A DNA stretch of 64,000 bases from Amycolatopsis decaplanina DSM 44594 (GTDB taxonomy: Bacteria; Actinomycetota; Actinomycetes; Mycobacteriales; Pseudonocardiaceae): contig NZ_AOHO01000058.1 of the NCBI RefSeq assembly GCF_000342005.1, positions 248,001 to 312,000 on the forward strand, given 5' to 3'. This document shows, piece after piece, positions 17,063 to 25,098 of the stretch (its first letter is position 1; each line of letters begins with the position of its first letter). The notes under the pieces were generated by a model. It was not told where the DNA came from, made no database searches, and worked only from the letters and a program-made list of their open reading frames with translations. Position numbers and translations under genes: made by a program.

Positions 17063-18079
17063 CTACTTACTCTCGCCGGACGTCCATGCTTCTTCCACGA
17101 CCCGCGCCCGCTCCCGAAGCGGCCGCCACCACGCTTCGTTCGCCTCGTACCAGCGGATGGTCTCGCGAACACTCTTCTCGAACTCGTGCTGCGGCGTCCA
17201 GCCGAGCTCGGCCCGAATCTTTTCGGCGTCGAGTAGATACCTCCGGTCGTGCCCTGGCCGGTCAGGGACGGTCATCTTGCGATCCTGAGGTAGCCCCAGC
17301 TCGTCCAGTACCACATTCGCGATCTGGTCGATACTCGCCTCGACGCCGGTACCCACGTGATACGTCTCGCCGACCCGGCCGTTCCGCAGAACCAGATCGA
17401 TCGCACGGCAGTGATCGGAAACGTGGATCCATTCGCGCAGGTTCTGGCTCGACTTGTACAACGTGAGCTTCTCACCGGCGAGCGCCTTCACCGTGAAAAG
17501 CGGCAGGATCTTCTCTGGATACTGGAAAGGTCCGTAGTTGTTCGAGCAGTTCGTGATGGTGACAGGAAGGCCGAAGGTCTCGTGGTAACAGCGCACCGCA
17601 TGGTCCCCGCCAGCTTTACTGGCACTGTATGGAGTGCGGGGCCGATAAGGACTGCTTTCACTGAAACTCCCTGGGTCGTCCAGCGCCATGTCACCGTAGA
17701 CCTCACAGGTGGAGACGTGATGAAACCGTTCGACACCGGCTTGCCGGCAGGCTTCGAGCAACACCTGGGTTCCCAAGACGTTCGTCCTGAAGAACTGGCC
17801 GGGATTCAGCACGGCGAGACTGTTGTGCGACTCCGCGGCGAAGTTCACCACCACGTCAGGTGAGTGCTCCCGCAAAGCCGCGGAGACCGCTTCGGCGTCA
17901 CCGATGTCAGCCTGAACGAAGGCGACGTCCGATCGGACGTCGGCCAGGTTCTCCTCATTTCCCGCATACGACAGACTGTCAAGGGCGACCACACGATCGG
18001 CGGAGTGATTGTCCAGCCAATAGTGAACGAAATTGGAACCAATGAATCCGGCTGCGCCGGTTATGAGGATAGTAGTCAC
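17063..18079 (-). CDS. nucleotide-sugar 4,6-dehydratase-like SDR, copy 1
   Basis: A 338-residue extended SDR close to dTDP-glucose 4,6-dehydratase. NAD binding is by TGAAGFIG and the catalytic Tyr151/Lys155 are in PYSASKAGGDH; NCSNNYGPFQYPEK is family-typical. The dehydratase motif normally STDEVYG reads STCEVYG here, with Cys125 in place of the acid Asp and Glu126 kept. It may still dehydrate dTDP-glucose, or may be a decarboxylase-like relative, where STSEVYG is usual. It is the gene before the aminotransferase in the leftward operon. Confidence 0.88.
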   Translation of the reverse strand: MTTILITGAAGFIGSNFVHYWLDNHSADRVVALDSLSYAGNEENLADVRSDVAFVQADIGDAEAVSAALREHSPDVVVNFAAESHNSLAVLNPGQFFRTNVLGTQVLLEACRQAGVERFHHVSTCEVYGDMALDDPGSFSESSPYRPRTPYSASKAGGDHAVRCYHETFGLPVTITNCSNNYGPFQYPEKILPLFTVKALAGEKLTLYKSSQNLREWIHVSDHCRAIDLVLRNGRVGETYHVGTGVEASIDQIANVVLDELGLPQDRKMTVPDRPGHDRRYLLDAEKIRAELGWTPQHEFEKSVRETIRWYEANEAWWRPLRERARVVEEAWTSGESK

Positions 18080-18140
18080 GCGACTACCTTACATCTCCCC
18101 GGACACACTGTCCACAAACAATCGAATGTGGCGTTGTACG

Positions 18141-18842
18141 TCATTTATCACTCCAGGATATCTCATCCAAAGTGGCGTACACCAGGTCGAGTTTGGGAAA
18201 AGTCAGCCAATCCCATTCCTCGTGATCACCGAGGGCCGCATTCGCCAGCCTGCGAAGAAATTGACACGGCAGATCCACGTCCACATCGTAAAGCCAGGAC
18301 ACGCCTGAACCCGAGCGGTAATAGATGTACGGCTGCCTGCGCCGGCGCTGATCTGCCAGCTCGACCAGAGAGGATATCCGTCGTCCGGTCAACCGTTCGT
18401 CGATGCCGGCTTTCAGGTCCACTTCACCCATCGGCACGCAGTGCAAATGAGCGTGATCCGTGCATGCGCCGCCGGTGGCACCTTCACTCATCGGACCGTG
18501 TTCGAACATGATGGGCGTGCCGAGACCGGAGATCCGGCGGCACACGGTCTCGGCCAGCGCTTCGGCCCGCTCGGCCAGACCGCGGGGAACGTGCGCGTAG
18601 GAGAGATAGTGTTCGCGCGTGAGCACCATGACGTGCCCCTTCGCGACAGGACCGAGTGTCGGCACCACCACCAGGTCGTCATCGGACCAGATGACCCGCT
18701 CCGGCCGGGACGGCGTGACCAGGCTCCGCGCAGCGCTTCGCGAGTCCGCCGCTCCACGTTCGAACTCGGCACAAAAAGAGCAGTTCGCGTCGTATCCGGC
18801 CGTCGCGCAGCCGGTGGCCGCGACGGTTTCCTCAACGGTCAT
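18141..18842 (-). CDS. HIT-superfamily nucleotide hydrolase/transferase
   Basis: A 233-residue HIT protein. A Cys21-Cys24 pair (NCSFCAEF) probably binds zinc, and the active motif is TDHAHLHCVP (His130, His132, His134), the HxHxH hydrolase form rather than the HxHxQ transferase form. The C-terminal extension with PCQFLRRLANAALGDHEEWD belongs to an actinobacterial HIT subfamily. It overlaps the FAD oxidoreductase gene by 11 bp. Members release NMP from adenylylated or nucleotidyl compounds. A role in nucleotide-sugar chemistry is inferred only from the operon. Confidence 0.85.
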   Translation of the reverse strand: MTVEETVAATGCATAGYDANCSFCAEFERGAADSRSAARSLVTPSRPERVIWSDDDLVVVPTLGPVAKGHVMVLTREHYLSYAHVPRGLAERAEALAETVCRRISGLGTPIMFEHGPMSEGATGGACTDHAHLHCVPMGEVDLKAGIDERLTGRRISSLVELADQRRRRQPYIYYRSGSGVSWLYDVDVDLPCQFLRRLANAALGDHEEWDWLTFPKLDLVYATLDEISWSDK

Positions 18843-20124
18843 GGGCGATCTCTCCTTTCCTCACCGGACTCGCCGGAAGTGCGGATGCCGGCACCAGTGA
18901 AAGTCCATTTGGAACAATTCGCAATTCGAAACCCGGTGGTGCGACGGCGGCACGTTGCGCCATTTCGACTTTTCCGTCCGAATAACCGACACGATTACTC
19001 TTGCCTTTACCCGGCTTCGGCCGCACCCCGAGTTCCCGAAGGCAAGCACGGGCACCGACCGAAGCCGTGGTGAACTTCCCCGCATAAAACGCGTACAACC
19101 CGTCCGGATACTGGTCGACGCGAAAGCTCCTGCTTTCTTCGGTACCGTCACGCTGGCCGGACACAATGAGCTTTTCACAGGTGTACACACCCACTGGTGT
19201 GTCATCGTGCCTGGACAAATACTCGCCGACCCCTGGTAATTGCTCGACAGCCAGTTTGACGATCGCTTCCGCCTCCGCGAAACCGACGCGATCCGGACGG
19301 CGTCCCGGTACGTTGTCGAACGGCACGCAGACCGTGGCGCCCCGCCACTGCCTCTGGTGCCAGACCGGGACGACGGTCGGTGCGGCATCGAACAACGGGA
19401 TCACCGGGGCGGAAAGCGGAAGCTCGCTCAGCACCACCACCCGTGTCACCGTCGGCACGTAAACCGGCCCCGAATACTGGGGAACCCAGGTACCCAGGTA
19501 GTCAGGGAGTCCTGCGCCCAAGGCGAGGACCACGCGGTCCGCCACGACTTCGACGTCTCCTTGGCGCAGTGACCAAGCCTCACCGCGGCGTTCCAGCGCC
19601 GGTTGACCAGGCGAACCGAGCACCCTCGCTCCTGCGGAAACCGCGTCGAAGGCCAACCGCTCCAGCAACAGGGAACTGTCTATCGTGCTGTCCGCCGTGC
19701 GCAGCACATACGGCCGTTCGACCGTACCGAAGACGACACTGGTGTTGGGAGAGGCGAGGGCGCCGAGCCGATAGTCCACACCCGCGTGCCGGAGCCGAGG
19801 CCCGACTTCCGCCAAGTGGTCCGCGTCCCTGACCAAGCATTCCCCGTCGCGTGGACCGCAGCCCATGAGACCGGGGGTATCCTCAGCCAACGAACGGAGG
19901 TCGGCATTGCCCTCAATGCAGTGTTCGGCCAACGCCCATGCCTCATTAGCCGCGTAGAAGGCACCACTGTGCACCCATGCCTGGTTACGAGTGGAGGCAT
20001 ATGCTCCGATCTGGCCACAGGTGATGAGCACGACCCGGAGATTCGATCGCGCGGCCCGCACCGCCAGCCAGAGGGCGGCGACGCCACCGCCCACGATCGC
20101 GAGGTCGGCCCCGCGCTCGGTCAT
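18832..20124 (-). CDS. FAD-dependent oxidoreductase, DAO family (glycerol-3-P/2-hydroxyglutarate type)
   Basis: A 430-residue flavoprotein. The FAD motif is LAIVGGGVAALWLAVRAA, and STRNQAWVHSGAFYA corresponds to the SRNSxVIHAGxYY region of L-2-hydroxyglutarate and glycerol-3-phosphate oxidising enzymes. These oxidise hydroxy acids or alcohols, or amines in other DAO members. It starts at 20124 with an ATGA overlap on the dCTP-deaminase-like gene and overlaps the HIT gene at its end, so the three are coupled. A sugar alcohol, sugar acid or amine is a possible substrate. Confidence 0.85.
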   Translation of the reverse strand: MTERGADLAIVGGGVAALWLAVRAARSNLRVVLITCGQIGAYASTRNQAWVHSGAFYAANEAWALAEHCIEGNADLRSLAEDTPGLMGCGPRDGECLVRDADHLAEVGPRLRHAGVDYRLGALASPNTSVVFGTVERPYVLRTADSTIDSSLLLERLAFDAVSAGARVLGSPGQPALERRGEAWSLRQGDVEVVADRVVLALGAGLPDYLGTWVPQYSGPVYVPTVTRVVVLSELPLSAPVIPLFDAAPTVVPVWHQRQWRGATVCVPFDNVPGRRPDRVGFAEAEAIVKLAVEQLPGVGEYLSRHDDTPVGVYTCEKLIVSGQRDGTEESRSFRVDQYPDGLYAFYAGKFTTASVGARACLRELGVRPKPGKGKSNRVGYSDGKVEMAQRAAVAPPGFELRIVPNGLSLVPASALPASPVRKGEIAHDR

Positions 20125-20720
20125 TCCGCTCCTCCTGGCAAACCCGCTTCGCCGACCGTGAACTCGGCCCAGTAACGGCTCACCGTCGGTTGTGCGCTGC
20201 CGTTGTACCCCGAGGGAACTTGGTCGTACGACCGCGCCGACGCCGTCTCGAGCGCGTGGATCTGCAGGTGGCAGATCGGCATGCCGCTCCGGAGCAGCAC
20301 TGGCCGGGGATGCTGGTTGACCAGTTCGAGGGTGATCGCCGTCGGGGCGCCGAACCCGAACCCTGGACTGATCAGGTCGGACGTCACATGCACCGCCAAC
20401 CCGAGTCTGGCCAGGTGGGACATGCCGGTGATTCGACCGGAATACCTCGGCGAGAGCGCCACCAGCTCATCGGTCGCGCCGAGGATGAACTCACCCTGCG
20501 ACAGTTCCACGGTATCCGCCGGGAAAGGTTCACCGAAAGCGGCTTCCACAGTGGACCTGCGGAACGGGTCGATCGGCGCATCGCCCGCTTCGGCCCTGAC
20601 GAACCGGTTGCCGAGTGAGAGGAGCTGACTGGCAGGGCGTGAGCGCCGGACGTCGAACGGGCTGATCACCACCTCTCCGGACCGCACCGTGGCCGCGATC
20701 AATTCGTCGGTAAGTACCAT
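20121..20720 (-). CDS. dCTP deaminase/dUTPase-superfamily protein, divergent
   Basis: A 199-residue protein with the Dcd fold. ITGMSHLARLGLAVHVTS aligns with the catalytic segment of dCTP deaminases: Ser101, Arg105 and Glu132 (in ITLELVNQ) match the E. coli catalytic Ser, Arg and Glu. Other conserved residues are lost: the nucleotide-binding SSIDLRLG region reads ASQLLSLG, losing Asp and Arg, and the Asp of IDPG is Ser118. There is also a short insertion before Glu132. ATG at 20720 has GGAGG upstream; another ATG at 20735 lacks one. A housekeeping role is unlikely inside this operon. Confidence 0.85.
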   Translation of the reverse strand: MVLTDELIAATVRSGEVVISPFDVRRSRPASQLLSLGNRFVRAEAGDAPIDPFRRSTVEAAFGEPFPADTVELSQGEFILGATDELVALSPRYSGRITGMSHLARLGLAVHVTSDLISPGFGFGAPTAITLELVNQHPRPVLLRSGMPICHLQIHALETASARSYDQVPSGYNGSAQPTVSRYWAEFTVGEAGLPGGAE

Positions 20721-21691
20721 GTCGCCTCCAGCCATTTCGCTCGCCTGGCGCTGGGCTCGTCCGCCCCCTCAGGAGCGTGTCGAATCCGATCCGCGAGCTC
20801 ACGCACCCCGTCGGTGAGACTCGATCCCCAGCTGAGACCGGTCACCTCCCACAGTCGCCGGTACGACAGCCGGTGGCTCATCGGATCGGGCGCGCCGTAG
20901 TGGGTGACCGCAGTCGCCTCGACCCCGAGAATCTCCCCGAGAAGAGCGGGGAGTTCGCCGATCGGATAGTCGTCCTCCGCCGATCCCACGTTGATCGGGG
21001 TCGCGATGACCCGGTCCACCGGGATTTCGAGCAGGCGAAGATAAGTGCGGACCAGGTCGCCGATCCACACGAACGGCCGCCGCTGCGTTCCGTCGCCCAT
21101 CACACGGCAATCCTCACCGCGGACCAGGCTCGCCGTCATCGCGTTGATCACCAGGTCGTAGCGCATGCACGGGGACCAGCCGAAGACCGTTGCCTGACGA
21201 AGCACGATCGGGGTGAACTCCGGCGTACGCAACCGGATGATCCGCCGCTCGGCCAGCCGGTTCGCGGCCGCGTAGATGCCGTGAGGCTCGACCTCGTCGT
21301 CTTCGGTGTACGGGGCGGGGTTCCCTGATCCATAGACATTGGAAGACGAGGGAAGGATGTAGCGGCCCACACCCGCCCGACGGGCGAGCTCCGCCAGCCG
21401 TCGTCGGCCCGCGTAGTTGACTTCCCAGGTCAGTTCGGGAAGGAGTTCGGCGGCGGCCTCGGTGCTTATCGCAGCGAGGTCGAACAATTCGTCGACCCCG
21501 ACCAAATCCGCTCCATGGAGATCCCGGATGTCTTTTTGGATGAAGTCGACACCGGATGTTCCCAGGTCCGGGGATATCGGTCCATAGAGCAGCCGATCCA
21601 CCACGACAACATGCCGCCCGCTGTTCCGCAGCGCGTCGACCAGGACCCTGCCGATATATCCCGCGCCACCCGTCACCATGGTCACAGTCAT
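20699..21691 (-). CDS. NAD-dependent nucleotide-sugar epimerase/dehydratase-like SDR
   Basis: A 330-residue extended SDR with MVTGGAGYIGRVLVDAL for NAD binding, LPSSSNVYGSG for the catalytic Ser and GIYAAANRLAERR for the YxxxK motif. The Tyr140 is present but the Lys is Asn144, which normally abolishes or changes activity. Otherwise the fold is intact through VWIGDLVRTYL. It follows the second dehydratase-like gene by 51 bp and overlaps the dCTP-deaminase-like gene by 22 bp. Epimerase, reductase or NAD-binding scaffold functions are all possible. Confidence 0.87.
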   Translation of the reverse strand: MTVTMVTGGAGYIGRVLVDALRNSGRHVVVVDRLLYGPISPDLGTSGVDFIQKDIRDLHGADLVGVDELFDLAAISTEAAAELLPELTWEVNYAGRRRLAELARRAGVGRYILPSSSNVYGSGNPAPYTEDDEVEPHGIYAAANRLAERRIIRLRTPEFTPIVLRQATVFGWSPCMRYDLVINAMTASLVRGEDCRVMGDGTQRRPFVWIGDLVRTYLRLLEIPVDRVIATPINVGSAEDDYPIGELPALLGEILGVEATAVTHYGAPDPMSHRLSYRRLWEVTGLSWGSSLTDGVRELADRIRHAPEGADEPSARRAKWLEATWYLPTN

Positions 21692-21742
21692 TTCCGGTCA
21701 CCTCCGCACCGAACGCACAGTCGCTCGAGAGTCCACTGTTCC

Positions 21743-22771
21743 TCAGGCGCCGGTGGAAGCCGATCGTTTGGGTTCGTAGATCTCCTTACGCGACTGCTTG
21801 AGCTGTTTACTCTCTTTGACCTGGCGCCACCACTGTTCATTCTTCTGGTACCACTCGACCGTTTTGGCGATCGTGCTTTCGAAGGAATGCCGGGGACGCC
21901 AGCCCAGTTCGGCCAGTTTGGTGGTGTCGAGATGGTAGCGATAGTCGTGCGCCGGCCGGTCCCCAATGAATTCGAGGAGGTCTTCGTCCTCTCGCCCCAG
22001 CTCGCTCAATACCGCGCGCGCGAGGTCGATGAGGCTGCGCTCGTTACCACCCGCGATGTTGTAGGCGTTGCCCACCTCGCCTTCGCAGAGGACCAGATGG
22101 TTGGCCGCGTTGAGGTCGTCCACGTGTGTCCAGTCGCGGACGGCGGCCCCACTGCCGTACAACGGGACCGGCTCGCCGTCGACGGCGTTGGTGATGAACA
22201 GCGGCACCACGTTTTCGATGTGCTGCTGAGGTCCGACGGCATTGGCACCCCGGGTGTACACGACCGGCAAGCCGAAGGTGTGCTGATAGGCGCGCGACAG
22301 CATCTCGGCCGCCGCTTTACAGCCGGCGTAAGGATTCCTCGGTCGCAACGCGTCATCCTCCACCGCGGCGTCGGTCAATCTCGGACCGTAGACCTCAGGG
22401 GTGCTGATCTGCAGGAACTTGGCCACTCCGCTGTCGCGGGCGGCCCTCATGAGCACATCCACCCCGACGACATTCGACTGAACGAAGGGACGGTGATCCA
22501 GCACCGATCGATCCACGAAGGACTCGGCCGCGAAATTGACCACGTGATCGACTTTCGACATCAACTCGCGGGCCAGCTCATCGTCACAGATATTCCCTTC
22601 GACGAACTCGAATCGCTTCGACTCGATCGCTTTCGAGAGATTCTCCTCACGGCCACGATAGTTGAGCACGTCCAGGCCGATCAGTGTGGCGTCTTCATCG
22701 TTTTCGAGCACCCAGTTCACATAGTTGCTCCCGATGAATCCAGCAGCGCCAGTCACCAGAATCTTCCGCAT
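21743..22771 (-). CDS. nucleotide-sugar 4,6-dehydratase-like SDR, copy 2
   Basis: A 342-residue extended SDR, first gene of the 11-gene leftward operon. TGAAGFIGSNYV binds NAD; Tyr148 and Lys152 are in NPYAGCKAAAEM. The dehydratase motif reads STPEVYG, so Pro125 replaces the Asp while Glu126 is kept. ANAVGPQQHIENVVPLF resembles 4,6-dehydratases and UDP-glucuronate decarboxylases. It differs strongly from copy 1, so the two are not simple duplicates. Dehydratase, decarboxylase or epimerase activity is possible. Confidence 0.87.
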   Translation of the reverse strand: MRKILVTGAAGFIGSNYVNWVLENDEDATLIGLDVLNYRGREENLSKAIESKRFEFVEGNICDDELARELMSKVDHVVNFAAESFVDRSVLDHRPFVQSNVVGVDVLMRAARDSGVAKFLQISTPEVYGPRLTDAAVEDDALRPRNPYAGCKAAAEMLSRAYQHTFGLPVVYTRGANAVGPQQHIENVVPLFITNAVDGEPVPLYGSGAAVRDWTHVDDLNAANHLVLCEGEVGNAYNIAGGNERSLIDLARAVLSELGREDEDLLEFIGDRPAHDYRYHLDTTKLAELGWRPRHSFESTIAKTVEWYQKNEQWWRQVKESKQLKQSRKEIYEPKRSASTGA

Positions 22772-22876
22772 GAGAAGTACGCTCCCTAGTGTTTGTCACC
22801 GTTGCCGTCCCGGCGGACTGTCGATGTCGTGCGGGCGACGCACCAGCACCGCCTGAATTTATGGAAGCACGCACGA

Positions 22877-22927
22877 CCTGAGCATCAAGTGACTGCCACG
22901 TGAGCCGAAATTGAGGAAACCGTGACG
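22877..22927 (+). promoter_or_regulatory. SARP-type operator: five heptamers in exact 11-bp phase
   Basis: CCTGAGC, AGTGACT, CGTGAGC, ATTGAGG and CGTGACG start at 22877, 22888, 22899, 22910 and 22921, each separated by 4 bp. The TGA core recurs every 11 bp without error, one helical turn, as in known SARP operators. It lies in the 254-bp region between the leftward sugar operon (start 22771) and the rightward glycosyltransferase (start 23026). Repeats read rightward, toward the glycosyltransferase, about 100 bp away; control of both sides is possible. Confidence 0.7.
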
Positions 22928-23025
22928 CACCGCCAAGTCACATGCCGCCATGCAACCATGAAGGAGTCCGGTCGTACGGACTCCCGGTTCGCACGAAATA
23001 CCACTCCAAGTCTGGAGGTTCCCGC

Positions 23026-24159
23026 GTGCGGGTTTTGTTCTTGACGTTGCCCGGCCTGGGCCACGTGTTCCCTTTGATTCCCACCGCCTGGGCACTTCGC
23101 GCGTCCGGGCACGAGGTGCTCTTCGGCTGTATCGGAGACTCTTCGGATGCGGTCAACCGTGCGGGACTGCCGTCGGTCCGGCTCGCGTCCGAGGTGGACG
23201 TCGGCGCTGTGGTCAAGCAGCACACGGCGGCCAGCGACGTCCAGTGGGCCTCGAAACGCATGCTCGACAACGAGTATTTCGTCAATGCGGCGGCCGGCTT
23301 CTTCGCGACGCTTTCCGAGATCGCCGTCGACGACGGGATCCGGCTCGCCGAGGCATGGCAGCCCGACCTCGTCGTGCACGGTCACGTCCAGGGGGCAGGC
23401 CCTCTCATCGCCCAGAAGCTGGATGTCCCCGCAGTCGAACACGGTATCGATTTCGCCAGTCAAGCGGCGCTGTCGGACCGGGTGCACGAGTTCCTCGCCG
23501 ACGCCTACCGGCGACATGGCCTCAAAGGCGATCGGCGTTGCGACGCGGTCATGAACGTCACTCCGCCGAGTATCGCCCTCGACGACACTTATGGCTGGAA
23601 AGTCCGCTACATCCCCTACAACGCAGGCGGCACAGTGCCCGACTGGATGCTGACGCCGCCGTTCCGCCCGCTGGTCGGCGTCACCCTGGGCACGACCGTC
23701 CCGCAGTTGAGTGGAGTCGGCGGCCTGCGCGGTCTCGTCGAGGCTGCGGCCGAGGTCGACGCCGACTTCGTTCTCGCGCTGGGCCACGCGGACGCGGGTG
23801 AGCTCGGAACACTTCCCGACAACGTCCGAGCCGCCGGCTGGATTCCGCTGAACGCACTGCTCGCGGTCTGTGTCGGCCTTGTCCATCACGCGGGCTCCGG
23901 TGCCACGATGGGCGCGCTGACCGCAGGCGTCCCCCAGCTGGTCCTGCCGCACGGGCTCAACCAGTTCTACAACGCTTCGGTCGTGTCCGGCTGTGGGGTG
24001 GCGCTGGCACCTCCGCCCGAGCAACTGGACACAGCGACCTTGCGGGAGCTGGTGAGCAGCGAGACGTTGCGCTCGAAAGCACGGAAGATGAGCGACGAGA
24101 TCGCGGCACTGCCCTCCCCCGCCGACTTGGTCGGCGACCTGGTGAAGATCCGGCACTGA
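23026..24159 (+). CDS. GT1-family glycosyltransferase, second copy
   Basis: A 377-residue GT-B enzyme. MRVLFLTLPGLGHVFPLIPT holds the catalytic His; LVHHAGSGATMGALTAGVPQ and LPHGLNQFYN form the nucleotide-sugar site (N-Q replacing the common D-Q). GTG at 23026 has TGGAGG seven bases upstream; an earlier ATG in frame would place the start on the upstream promoter. Alone in its transcription unit, next to the SARP-type operator. With the GT at 305 it suggests two sugars or two attachment points. Confidence 0.92.
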   Translation: MRVLFLTLPGLGHVFPLIPTAWALRASGHEVLFGCIGDSSDAVNRAGLPSVRLASEVDVGAVVKQHTAASDVQWASKRMLDNEYFVNAAAGFFATLSEIAVDDGIRLAEAWQPDLVVHGHVQGAGPLIAQKLDVPAVEHGIDFASQAALSDRVHEFLADAYRRHGLKGDRRCDAVMNVTPPSIALDDTYGWKVRYIPYNAGGTVPDWMLTPPFRPLVGVTLGTTVPQLSGVGGLRGLVEAAAEVDADFVLALGHADAGELGTLPDNVRAAGWIPLNALLAVCVGLVHHAGSGATMGALTAGVPQLVLPHGLNQFYNASVVSGCGVALAPPPEQLDTATLRELVSSETLRSKARKMSDEIAALPSPADLVGDLVKIRH

Positions 24160-24177
24160 GCAGGCACGAGCGACCGA

Positions 24178-24218
24178 CGCCATCCGGTCCGTGCACCCTG
24201 TGCACGGACCGGATGGCG
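24178..24218. terminator. bidirectional hairpin terminator
   Basis: Perfect 18-bp inverted repeat, arms 24178-24195 and 24201-24218, loop of five bases. It lies between the convergent glycosyltransferase (ends 24159) and SARP (ends 24229) genes and can stop both. Confidence 0.85.
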
Positions 24219-24228
24219 TGCCGACGAC

Positions 24229-25098
24229 TCAGATCGGGGCATCGAGCAGGCGGCTGCGGGACAGTACCGCCTGGTGCAGTGACTGGAATTCCGGCGACGG
24301 CTCTATTCCCAGCTCCTGGATAATCCGCTCACGGAAATCACGGAATACGTTCAAGGCGTCGGCGGTCCGGCCACACCGATGAAACGCGATCATCAGTTTA
24401 CTGTGCAGTGATTCATGAAGACTGTGCTCGACGATCAACGATGCCAATTCGCCCACAAGTTCACGATGACGCCCAAGTCTGAGATCCGCATCTATTCTTT
24501 GCTCCAGTACATATAACCTGTTTTCCTCGAGTTGAACGATCCTAGCTTGAATCCCCTGACCAGGCTGGAACTCGAGAGCTATCGAGCCTCGCCAAAGGTC
24601 CAGCGCTGCACGGAGAAGTGCCGCCGCTTCGGCATTGTTTCCCAATCCCAGCTCCCGCGCCCCGGCTCGCGCACGATCTTCGAACCGCTGCAGGTCCAGC
24701 ATCTCCTGACCGAGTCGAAACAGGTAGCCCTCACCGTCGGTGATCAAGATCTTCTTGGCGATAAGCCCTTGCTCGACGCCTGCAACCTCGGCCATCCACC
24801 TACGCAGCTGAAAGACGTAGGTCTGGAGCGTGTTGACAGCACTTACCGGCGGCCGGACCCCCCAGAGTTCCTTGACCATGGCGCCGATCGACAGCGGCTT
24901 GTTCACGTTGAGCAGGAAGAGAGTCAGCAGCGCACGCAGCTTTGGCGCCGTCGGCACGAATTCGTATCCATTCGACTCCATTCGCAGAACCCCCAGAACC
25001 TTGAACCTCAAACCTAGCGCGTCTTGATCACGCAAAAAAGCCCCCCGTCCAATAGTAAACGGTTCCCACCCGCTCCCACCATTCGAATCCGGAGCCAT
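24229..25098 (-). CDS. SARP transcriptional activator (DnrI/ActII-ORF4 size)
   Basis: A compact SARP with only the winged-helix and activation domains, no NTPase. The conserved start LRFKVLGVLRMESNGYEF falls at about residue 30 if the ATG at 25098 is used; a TTG at 25011 would give a 260-residue protein of usual size, so the start is uncertain. LSIGAMVKELWG and TLQTYVFQLRRWM are family-typical. A rare TTA leucine codon occurs at 24514-24516, in ENRLYVLEQ, implying bldA control. It probably binds the 11-bp heptamers at 22877 and elsewhere. Confidence 0.88.
   Translation of the reverse strand: MAPDSNGGSGWEPFTIGRGAFLRDQDALGLRFKVLGVLRMESNGYEFVPTAPKLRALLTLFLLNVNKPLSIGAMVKELWGVRPPVSAVNTLQTYVFQLRRWMAEVAGVEQGLIAKKILITDGEGYLFRLGQEMLDLQRFEDRARAGARELGLGNNAEAAALLRAALDLWRGSIALEFQPGQGIQARIVQLEENRLYVLEQRIDADLRLGRHRELVGELASLIVEHSLHESLHSKLMIAFHRCGRTADALNVFRDFRERIIQELGIEPSPEFQSLHQAVLSRSRLLDAPI

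Noticed and set aside
16957..17172. Longer N-terminus for the aminotransferase
   Set aside because: The extension is basic, low complexity and overlaps the end of the dehydratase gene; the ATG at 16956 has a ribosome site and gives the normal family start.
18141..18842. HIT protein as replacement sugar-1-phosphate nucleotidyltransferase (GalT-like)
   Set aside because: The motif is HxHxH, the hydrolase form; GalT and Ap4A phosphorylase have HxHxQ. It remains possible but is not supported.
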